From assembly GCA_900551945.1 (NCBI GenBank), contig URYE01000030.1:1-28217 (forward strand): DNA of 28,217 bases, written 5' to 3'. Of the stretch, positions 16,368 through 23,606 are shown in pieces. The notes under the pieces were generated by a model that worked only from the letters and a program-made list of their open reading frames with translations, was not told the DNA's origin and ran no database searches. The stretch's first letter is position 1, and every line of letters begins with the position of its first letter. The position numbers and the translations under genes were made by a program. This DNA comes from an uncultured Eubacterium sp. (GTDB lineage Bacteria; Bacillota; Clostridia; Lachnospirales; Lachnospiraceae).

Positions 16368-16522
16368 TAAGTAAACTATTATTTTTAAATGTATGTGATT
16401 TACTTAAATAGCATTATTATCTATAAATACATAACTTATAGACAATTCTTACTCATTATATAATACATTTTATAATATATCAGCAAATATATAATTTTTT
16501 CACAAATGTACTTTTTACGATA

Positions 16523-18004
16523 CTATTCTCTTGCAATCTCGTCAAATACTGGCTTTAATGCTGGGTATATTTTCTTAAATTGATTATACTTGTATTCGTA
16601 TCTCTGCGCAATAGCTTTATCAGGCTCTATTGTATCTACTACTTTAACAATCTTATCAACAGCTTCGGACACATCTTCAAATCTTTTCGTTCCAACTGCC
16701 GCAAGCATAGCAGCTCCAAGTGATGGGCCTTCTTCTTTTTCAAGGATGTCTACCTTGACATTAAGTACATTAGCAATTATTTTTCTCCAAAGTGGACTCT
16801 TAGCTCCGCCACCACATATCTTAGTTCTATCAATCTTAATTCCAAGTGACTTAGCAACTTCAAAGGAGTCCCTTATAGCAAATGCAACACCTTCTAAAAC
16901 AGCTTGTGTCATATCTGACCTAGTTGTATCCATTGTCATTCCTATAAATGAAGCTCTTGCAAGCGGATTGTTATGTGGTGAACGCTCACCCATAAGATAA
17001 GGCAGATAAAATACTTTGTTATTTCCAAGCTTATCATCTGTAATTTCTGCCTGTTCTTTTTGGTAGTCCTTATCTTTTATTATATCATCTAACCACCACT
17101 TATTACAAGAGGCAGCACTAAGCATACAACCCATTAGATGATAATATCCATCAGCATGAGCAAAAGAATGAAGCGCATTGTTATCATCAACACTAAAATT
17201 CTTACTTGCTATAAATATTGTTCCACTCGTTCCAAGTGAAATATTACATTTTCCATCACCAACTGTACCAGTTCCAACGGCTGCTGCCGCATTATCCCCT
17301 GCACCTGCAATAACTTTTACACTTGTTGAAAGTCCAAGTTCACTGGCTGCTTGCTTTGTAAGATTACCTACACATTCATAACTTTCATAGACTTTTGCCA
17401 TCTGCTCTTTTTTTATTCCAACAAGCTCAAGCATTTCTTCTGACCAACATCTATTTTTTACATCAAATAATAACATTCCCGAAGCATCTGATACATCTGT
17501 ACAAAACTCTCCACTTAACCTATATGCAAGATAATCTTTTGGAAGCATTATCTTTGATATCTTCTTAAAATTATCAGGCTCATTTTCTTTTAACCAAAGT
17601 ATTTTAGGTGCTGTAAAACCTGCAAATGCTATATTCGCAGTATTATTTGTCAGCTTATCTTTTCCATATTGATTGTTAAGGAAATCACATTCTTTAGTAG
17701 TTCTTCCATCATTCCAAAGAATTGCTGGTCTTATTACATTATCATTTTTATCTAATATAACAAGTCCGTGCATTTGACCACCAAAACTTATTCCTGCCAC
17801 CTTAGAGCTATCTATATTTGATATAAGTTCTTTAATTCCCTCTACCGTTTTTTCATACCAGTCCGTAGGATTTTGCTCTGACCAGCCAGGCTTTGGAAAA
17901 GATATTGGATACTCTTTTGTTACTGTATTTACAATATTTCCGTCATCGTCCATCAATAAAAGCTTTACTGACGATGTTCCCAAATCGACTCCTATATAAT
18001 ACAT
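16523..18004 (-). CDS. xylB: Xylulokinase
   Basis: This 493-residue FGGY-family sugar kinase phosphorylates D-xylulose to D-xylulose 5-phosphate. The specificity motif GGQMHG (75-80) is the one found in xylulokinases. The ATP-site motif GVDLGTSSVK is at 5-14 and the catalytic base is Asp237 (GAGDNAAAAVGTG). The C-terminal GGGAKSPLW motif is also present. The length is standard. It lies 133 bases downstream of the isomerase gene. It fixes the pathway at D-xylulose, which constrains what the neighbouring isomerase makes. Confidence 0.94.
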   Translation of the reverse strand: MYYIGVDLGTSSVKLLLMDDDGNIVNTVTKEYPISFPKPGWSEQNPTDWYEKTVEGIKELISNIDSSKVAGISFGGQMHGLVILDKNDNVIRPAILWNDGRTTKECDFLNNQYGKDKLTNNTANIAFAGFTAPKILWLKENEPDNFKKISKIMLPKDYLAYRLSGEFCTDVSDASGMLLFDVKNRCWSEEMLELVGIKKEQMAKVYESYECVGNLTKQAASELGLSTSVKVIAGAGDNAAAAVGTGTVGDGKCNISLGTSGTIFIASKNFSVDDNNALHSFAHADGYYHLMGCMLSAASCNKWWLDDIIKDKDYQKEQAEITDDKLGNNKVFYLPYLMGERSPHNNPLARASFIGMTMDTTRSDMTQAVLEGVAFAIRDSFEVAKSLGIKIDRTKICGGGAKSPLWRKIIANVLNVKVDILEKEEGPSLGAAMLAAVGTKRFEDVSEAVDKIVKVVDTIEPDKAIAQRYEYKYNQFKKIYPALKPVFDEIARE

Positions 18005-18137
18005 TTCTTATCCTTTCCTAATATATAATTAGTAAAATAAACTTTCACAATCCACTTTGCTACTTTCAAGCTCTTGTGCAAGCACAGAATTCAACGAAGT
18101 GCTTAATAAATAAAAGTTAGCAACTTATTTGATAGTC

Positions 18138-19610
18138 TTAAAATGGGTTCTCTGTCTTATATAACATTCCCTTAGGCTGATTAAATCCAATGTCTTCAAC
18201 TCCAAGATACTTAAATACTTCAAACAACGCCTTGCCAAAATGACCAAATGCAACAGCACCATGATGTGGGAAATTATTTTCTATAAGAACGTGTCGATAG
18301 AAACGACCCATTTCTGGAATTGCAAATATACCAATTGCGCCAAATGACCTTGTAGCTACTGGAAGTACTTCTCCTTGTGCAACGTAAGCTTTAAGCTTTG
18401 CGTCTGCTGTTGTCTGTAATCTGAAAAATGTTATATCACCCGGAACAATATCACCCTCAAGCGTACCATTTGTAACTTCTTCTGGAAGTGAACGAGCCAT
18501 AATCATTTGATTTTTCATTTCGTGGAAAGATAACTTACAAGCGGCTGTATTACCACAATGGAAGCCCATAAATGTATCCTTTAATGTATAATTAAACTTG
18601 CCTTCAATATCCTGCTTATAAAGGTCAATAGGAACTGAATTGTTAATATCAAGAAGTGTTACTACATCTTCACTTATAACTGTTCCAATAAATTCACTTA
18701 ATGCTCCATAGATATCTACTTCACATGACACTGGAATACCTTTTGCTGTAAGTCTTGAATTAACATAACATGGCACAAAACCAAACTGAGTCTGAAAAGC
18801 TGGCCAGCACTTTCCTGCAATTGCAACATAATCTCTTGAACCTTTGTGAGCTTCTGCCCAGTCAAGTAAAGTAAGCTCATACTGCGCAAGCTTTGATAAT
18901 ATCTCTGGCTTTTTATTACCTGTTCCAAGTTCTTCTTCCATTTCTTTTACTACTGACGCAATTCTTTCATCACCTGCGTGATTATTGTAACTTTCAAAAA
19001 GGTCAAGTTCTGAATTTTCTTCAATCTCAACACCTAAGTTGTACAACTGCTTAATTGGTGCATTACAAGCAAGGAAATCTTGTGGACGAGGCCCAAATGA
19101 TATAATCTTTAAGTTGTTAAGTCCAATAATCGTTCTAGCTACGGGTTCAAATTCATGTATCATATCTGCACATTCATCATAAGTTCCTACGGGATACTCA
19201 GGTATGTATGCTTTGATATTACGAAGCTTTAAGTTGTAACTTGCATTAAGCATACCGCAATATGCGTCACCTCTGCCTTGCACAAGATTATCACCCGTTT
19301 CTTCTGCTGCTGCAACAAACATTACAGGGCCATTAAAATATTTTGCAAGAAGTGTTTCGCTTGATTCTGGGCCAAAGTTTCCAAGATAAATTACAAGTGC
19401 ATTACAACCTGCATTGTTAATATCTTCTAGTGCTTTTTTCATATCCTTTTCATTTTCAATACAAACAGGACATTCATAAATATCCCCATATTTTTTATTG
19501 TAGCTTGCTACTACATTATTTCTTCTTGTTTCTGAAAGTGACATTGGAAAACAATCTCTACTTACTGATACAATTCCTAATTTAAGTTGTGGTATATTAT
19601 TTTTAATCAT
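18138..19610 (-). CDS. L-fucose/L-arabinose isomerase family protein
   Basis: This 490-residue protein is related to L-fucose isomerase and more distantly to AraA, enzymes that interconvert aldoses and ketoses with Mn2+. The metal-ligand candidates Glu297 (SCEVDIYG) and Asp321 (LLDINN) are 24 residues apart, the same spacing I remember for Glu337 and Asp361 in E. coli FucI. A third ligand may be His449 or His450 (FPHHGAVAFGH). It is about 100 residues shorter than E. coli FucI. Its place directly upstream of xylulokinase suggests that it makes D-xylulose, so it could act as a non-XylA xylose (or lyxose) isomerase; this is an inference. Other options are D-arabinose or L-fucose as substrate. 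It belongs with the DUF4867 gene. Confidence 0.8.
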   Translation of the reverse strand: MIKNNIPQLKLGIVSVSRDCFPMSLSETRRNNVVASYNKKYGDIYECPVCIENEKDMKKALEDINNAGCNALVIYLGNFGPESSETLLAKYFNGPVMFVAAAEETGDNLVQGRGDAYCGMLNASYNLKLRNIKAYIPEYPVGTYDECADMIHEFEPVARTIIGLNNLKIISFGPRPQDFLACNAPIKQLYNLGVEIEENSELDLFESYNNHAGDERIASVVKEMEEELGTGNKKPEILSKLAQYELTLLDWAEAHKGSRDYVAIAGKCWPAFQTQFGFVPCYVNSRLTAKGIPVSCEVDIYGALSEFIGTVISEDVVTLLDINNSVPIDLYKQDIEGKFNYTLKDTFMGFHCGNTAACKLSFHEMKNQMIMARSLPEEVTNGTLEGDIVPGDITFFRLQTTADAKLKAYVAQGEVLPVATRSFGAIGIFAIPEMGRFYRHVLIENNFPHHGAVAFGHFGKALFEVFKYLGVEDIGFNQPKGMLYKTENPF

Positions 19611-19641
19611 TTTACTTCTCCATTTCTTTAATTATTACTCA

Positions 19642-19658
19642 ACTTTGCTACTTAGCAA
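19642..19658. promoter_or_regulatory. Inverted repeat TTGCTA-N2-TAGCAA before the isomerase gene
   Basis: On the minus strand TTGCTA-AG-TAGCAA (19645-19658) is a perfect 6+6 inverted repeat 35-48 bases before the isomerase start. The 12-mer ACTTTGCTACTT that includes one half (plus strand 19642-19653) also occurs upstream of xylB at 18054-18065. This could be a shared operator for the ROK or AraC regulator. Confidence 0.35.
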
Positions 19659-19756
19659 TGCTATTACCATTATCACATTTTATAAAAATAAGCACTCCAT
19701 CCTATCCTAAATACTAAAATCTTACGTTCTACTGCTTGCTATTTATAATAAAAATA

Positions 19757-20380
19757 TTAAACTTTTATATTTTCACCCTTAAGCCCTTCAAATGCGCCCG
19801 CTATATGTGCGTCTTTATGTGCTATAAGCCACTTGTTAGTCGCCATAAGCAACATATCTTCACCTTCATTGCTTATAGGTGTAACTTCATAATTCGTTCC
19901 TTTTGGAAGTACAACTACACATTTAAAGCCACTACCATCTATCCCACATGGTGCATAGTGAAGTGTTGTAGCATACAGTTCAACACCTGTCCCCTTTGGC
20001 ACGAAAAATGCTTCTACATTAGAAGTGTCATATGTATAATCTTTTTGTATATCTTGCTGTCTTCCAATAAGAAGAATTAAATCTGTAATTGCTATATCAA
20101 TCTCTGAACTTCTGTGATATTCAAGTGCATTAAGTTTTTGATTGTGACCATTGCAGTAACCTATCTGAACTGGCATATCACCATATACACTTTTTGACAT
20201 TTGCTTATATGTATCAAGTTCTTCAAGTACTTTATCTGATGGCACATATATAACGTCTTCTGGCAATGGTGTATTTTCCATTGCTTCTATCAATTCATTA
20301 GAATTTTTCAAATTAATTATTTTCCCGTATACATTAAAATTTTTTGAATTAACCTTTTTAATCTCCATTATTAATGACAT
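19757..20380 (-). CDS. DUF4867 family cupin-like protein
   Basis: This 207-residue cytoplasmic protein resembles the DUF4867 family from memory. The central part (about residues 72-145) looks like a cupin beta barrel with possible metal ligands: the block NALEYHRSSE gives Glu87, His89 and Glu93, and His141 (TLHYAPCG) comes about 50 residues later. That is the layout of metal cupins, including sugar isomerases and epimerases. It has no proven role that I know of. It lies between the TRAP genes and the FucI-family gene, 146 bases before the latter, so it may isomerise or epimerise the imported sugar or a product of the GH31 enzyme. AGGAAAGG supports this start; another Met lies four codons in. 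Confidence 0.65.
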   Translation of the reverse strand: MSLIMEIKKVNSKNFNVYGKIINLKNSNELIEAMENTPLPEDVIYVPSDKVLEELDTYKQMSKSVYGDMPVQIGYCNGHNQKLNALEYHRSSEIDIAITDLILLIGRQQDIQKDYTYDTSNVEAFFVPKGTGVELYATTLHYAPCGIDGSGFKCVVVLPKGTNYEVTPISNEGEDMLLMATNKWLIAHKDAHIAGAFEGLKGENIKV

Positions 20381-20521
20381 ATCCTTTCCTAATATTTTTC
20401 AATCCTATCTTTTATAAAATACATTATTAAAAGTTATTTGTATTTTAGCACTTATATATAACTTTTTCAAGATTTTTATTTCTTATTTTTTACATTTTAC
20501 AATTAATCTTCCTAAATTATA

Positions 20522-20632
20522 ATAGTATATAAACAACAAAAACACTCTATACACAAAATAATAATAACTATACATTTCTTATTATTATTTTGCATATAGA
20601 GTGTTTTTAATTAAGCTTTTATATAAATATTT
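20522..20632. terminator. Long hairpin downstream of dctM (possible fold-back copy 5)
   Basis: The stems AAAACACTCTATA/TATAGAGTGTTTT and AAAATAATAATAA/TTATTATTATTTT stack into one long hairpin, flanked by TATATAAA and TTTATATA. On the minus strand it follows the dctM stop by about 40 bases and ends in TTTTTG, so it probably terminates the TRAP transcript or reduces reading into the DUF4867 gene. Its flanks recall the fold-back family, but the core is different. Apart from this, I see nothing in the 20381-20671 gap. Confidence 0.6.
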
Positions 20633-20671
20633 TGTAATTATTTAAAACTATTGGGTAATTAGTTTTTATTT

Positions 20672-21973
20672 TTAAATCAAGCCCATAAGCTGTGGTATTC
20701 CTAATGATAATGCCGGTACAAATGTTACTAAAAGTAGTAATATAAATAACGCAATAAAGTAAGGAACTAACTTAGGTGTAACCTTTTCAATTGAAACATT
20801 ACCTATACCACAACCAACAAATAGAACTGAACCAACCGGAGGCGTTACATTTCCAAGACACATATTAAATATAAGCATTACACCGAACTGAATATCTGTC
20901 ATACCAAAACTTTGTGCTATTGGTAAAAAGATTGGTGTAAATATCAATATAGCTGGTGTAATATCCATAAACATTCCAATTACCATAAGAATTACATTCA
21001 TTAAGATGAAAATAACATACTTATTTGTTGAAATTCCTAATAAAGCACTACTGATTGCAGCAGGTACTCCTGAATAAGCCATGATAAATGACATTGCTGA
21101 AGAAGCTGCTATAAGGAAAAGAATTACGCCTGATACCTTTGCTGAATTTTCCAAAATCTTGATAAAACTCTTAAAAGTAATACTCTTATAAATTATTGAA
21201 AGAACAAGACAATATAAAACTGCAATACCTGCTCCTTCTGTTGCTGTAAATATACCTGAAACAATACCACCAATAACTATGATAATAAGTAATAAAGATG
21301 GAATGGCATTCCAAACTGTCTTTGCTACACCTACTGATTTGTCACGACCTGTTGCTTTGATACCAAGTTTTTTTGCCAATATAAAAGCTATTACCATACA
21401 AACAAGTCCCATAAGAATACCCGGAAGATAGCCTGCCATAAATAATGTTGATATTGAAACACCACCTGCAACTGTTGAATACACGATAAAAGCTGATGTT
21501 GGTGGAATTAAAAGTCCTGTTGGTGCTGATACTATATTAGCCGATGCTGAAAATGCTGGGTCGTAGCCTTGCTCTTTTTCAATAGGACTGATACAACCAC
21601 CAATGGCTGAAGCTGCTGCAACTGATGAACCTGATAATGCACCGAAAAGCATATTGCCAAGAATATTTGCTTGTGCAAGGTTTCCTGGAATTTTACCTAC
21701 AAAAAGCTGTGCAAAGTCTACAAGTCTTTTTGCAATACCACCATTGTTCATAATATTTCCTGCTAAGATAAACAATGGAACAGCTAATAATGAAAAACTT
21801 TCTACACCTGTATTCATTTTCTGCATTGTAATAAACGTAATTTGGTCCCATGAAAGTGATGACATAGCAGTTACAATTGATGATACAACAATGCTTACTG
21901 AAATCGGAACACCTAAGAAAAGTAAAACTCCGAAAACAACAAATAATATAATAGTAGTTATTGCTATACTCAT
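20672..21973 (-). CDS. dctM: TRAP transporter large membrane subunit DctM
   Basis: This 433-residue integral membrane protein with about 12 helices forms the transport channel of a tripartite ATP-independent periplasmic-type transporter, driven by a sodium gradient in studied members. The family signatures GALSGSSVAAASAIGGC, SAPTGLLIPPTSAFIVYS and NVTPPVGSVLFVGCG are present. The length is standard. It is the last of three adjacent TRAP genes (P, Q, M order on the minus strand), 77 bases after dctQ, and is followed by a strong hairpin. Confidence 0.93.
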   Translation of the reverse strand: MSIAITTIILFVVFGVLLFLGVPISVSIVVSSIVTAMSSLSWDQITFITMQKMNTGVESFSLLAVPLFILAGNIMNNGGIAKRLVDFAQLFVGKIPGNLAQANILGNMLFGALSGSSVAAASAIGGCISPIEKEQGYDPAFSASANIVSAPTGLLIPPTSAFIVYSTVAGGVSISTLFMAGYLPGILMGLVCMVIAFILAKKLGIKATGRDKSVGVAKTVWNAIPSLLLIIIVIGGIVSGIFTATEGAGIAVLYCLVLSIIYKSITFKSFIKILENSAKVSGVILFLIAASSAMSFIMAYSGVPAAISSALLGISTNKYVIFILMNVILMVIGMFMDITPAILIFTPIFLPIAQSFGMTDIQFGVMLIFNMCLGNVTPPVGSVLFVGCGIGNVSIEKVTPKLVPYFIALFILLLLVTFVPALSLGIPQLMGLI

Positions 21974-22050
21974 AAAAACCTCCTGTTAAATTATACTTAA
22001 CACTTATACTAATAAGCAAATTAATATTTTTCTAATATTGGTAATAATTT

Positions 22051-22539
22051 TTACTCAACTTTATTTCCTGTGATATCCTCATATAAGTTGATAATTTGTG
22101 CTATTGTTATAAATACTCCTGATATTGGAGTTATTGCGTATACTAAAGAACGTGGAATACCAAGAAGTGCTGAAAACTCTTGTCTTGCTGATACTGCAAG
22201 CATAAATCCACCGATTATAAATACAAATACTGCAAGTAAAAGAATAAGTATATCTATAAATGATACTAAAATCTTGTGCTTAAGACCTGTTATCTTATCT
22301 TTTACAAGTGTAAGTGCCATATGGTCTCTTGTAAAAAATGCGTATGCCGCACCTATAAACGCAGTCCACATAAGTGAATATTTAACAAGTTCTTCTGTAA
22401 ATGCCGCAGGGTTATTTAATATGTAACGTGTAAACACTTGCCATAATACAAGTATAGTCATAAATGAAAGTAATACTGAGCAAGCTATTGACAATACTTT
22501 ATTCATTATATTTTTAACTGTTGCTAAAGTTTTTATCAT
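22051..22539 (-). CDS. dctQ: TRAP transporter small membrane subunit DctQ
   Basis: This 162-residue protein has four hydrophobic helices (about residues 15-35, 50-68, 88-112 and 130-150) and the DctQ motif LWQVFTRYILNNPAAFTEEL near 28-47. It partners DctM. It starts two bases after the stop of the dctP gene, so the two are translationally close and certainly one transcript. Confidence 0.92.
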   Translation of the reverse strand: MIKTLATVKNIMNKVLSIACSVLLSFMTILVLWQVFTRYILNNPAAFTEELVKYSLMWTAFIGAAYAFFTRDHMALTLVKDKITGLKHKILVSFIDILILLLAVFVFIIGGFMLAVSARQEFSALLGIPRSLVYAITPISGVFITIAQIINLYEDITGNKVE

Positions 22540-22541
22540 GT

Positions 22542-23585
22542 CTAATTCCCCTTTCTTACTTTCTCAATTGTACTAAGTAGTTTATCTACTCCCGGATATT
22601 TATCTCTATAACTTTCAATCATATCTGCTGTTGCATCTCTAAATGCCTGCTTGTCTACATCGTATACAAATTCAACACCCATTTTCTTTGCTTCTTCAAC
22701 AGCTTCGTCAATAGCTTCTTCCCACATCTCTTTATGTGCATTTGTTGCGTCTTTTGCACATTCTAATATTATCTTTTGGTCATCTGCTTCAATGTTATTC
22801 CAAACCTTTGCACTCATAACCATTACATCTGGTATCATTGCATGTTGGTCAACAGAATAAACTTTACACACTTCACCATGCTTACCAACTGTAAGTGCTG
22901 TTTCGTTGTTTTCTGTTCCTTCAATTATTCCTGTTGAAAGTGCTGTGTATACCTCACCATAAGACATAGCAACTGGTGTTCCGCCTAATGCTGTCATCAT
23001 ATCTGTTTGTGACTTCATATCTTGTACTCTTATCTTTATACCCTCAAGGTCTTTAGGAGTACGGATTGCTTTGTCCTTTGTGTAAAATGAACGTGCTCCT
23101 GATGTGTAATATGTCAATGTTACAAAACCGTCATCTTCTGTTGATAAGAAGAAATCTTGCATTTCGTCAGAGTCCATAATATTATAGAAATCTTGTGTAT
23201 CGTCAAATATATATGGAAGTCCAAATGTGTTATATGCGTCATTGTATGTTGCAAGTCCCGGTGCTGAAACTTTAGTCATAGCAATAACACCAGCCTGTAA
23301 CTGCTCTAAGTTTTCTGTTTCTGAACCTAATTGTCCATTTGGAAATATCTTTACTATAATTCTGCCATTTGTTTTTTCTTTTACTTCTTCTGCAAACTTC
23401 GTCATTGCAATATGTACTGTATGACTTTCTGATAATCCATGTGCTAATGTAAGTATCATTGGATTATCAGCTGTTGCATTTTTACTTGAAGTTGCGCCTT
23501 CATTAGCACCACATCCTGTCATTGTGAATACATTAACAATAACAAGTACACTCATAATAATTATTGCATTAAATCTTTTAAGCAT
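22542..23585 (-). CDS. dctP: TRAP transporter substrate-binding lipoprotein DctP
   Basis: This 347-residue extracellular solute-binding protein of the DctP family has a lipoprotein signal with Cys25 in MTGCG, so it is tethered to the outside of the membrane. The family arginine that pairs with the ligand carboxylate in characterised members is visible at Arg186 (IKIRVQDM); a second one is likely at Arg165 (GARSFYT). Conserved GGTPVAMSYGEVYTAL and DGIIEGTENN-like segments follow. Because these arginines bind an acid group in nearly all known TRAP proteins, the ligand is probably an anionic sugar or glycoside. AAGGAGG precedes the start; the gene is 21 bases after the GH31 gene. Confidence 0.93.
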   Translation of the reverse strand: MLKRFNAIIIMSVLVIVNVFTMTGCGANEGATSSKNATADNPMILTLAHGLSESHTVHIAMTKFAEEVKEKTNGRIIVKIFPNGQLGSETENLEQLQAGVIAMTKVSAPGLATYNDAYNTFGLPYIFDDTQDFYNIMDSDEMQDFFLSTEDDGFVTLTYYTSGARSFYTKDKAIRTPKDLEGIKIRVQDMKSQTDMMTALGGTPVAMSYGEVYTALSTGIIEGTENNETALTVGKHGEVCKVYSVDQHAMIPDVMVMSAKVWNNIEADDQKIILECAKDATNAHKEMWEEAIDEAVEEAKKMGVEFVYDVDKQAFRDATADMIESYRDKYPGVDKLLSTIEKVRKGN

Positions 23586-23606
23586 AGTAACCTCCTTAAT
23601 CTACAT

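Noticed and set aside
16590..17000. Plus-strand open frames opposite xylB and other genes
   Set aside because: These are antisense shadows of clear minus-strand genes, with no ribosome binding sites and no recognisable domains. The same holds for the other plus-strand frames except the AraC gene.
21693..22019. Overlapping frame within the start of dctM
   Set aside because: It is in an alternative frame of a well-conserved gene, has low-complexity composition and shows no motif.
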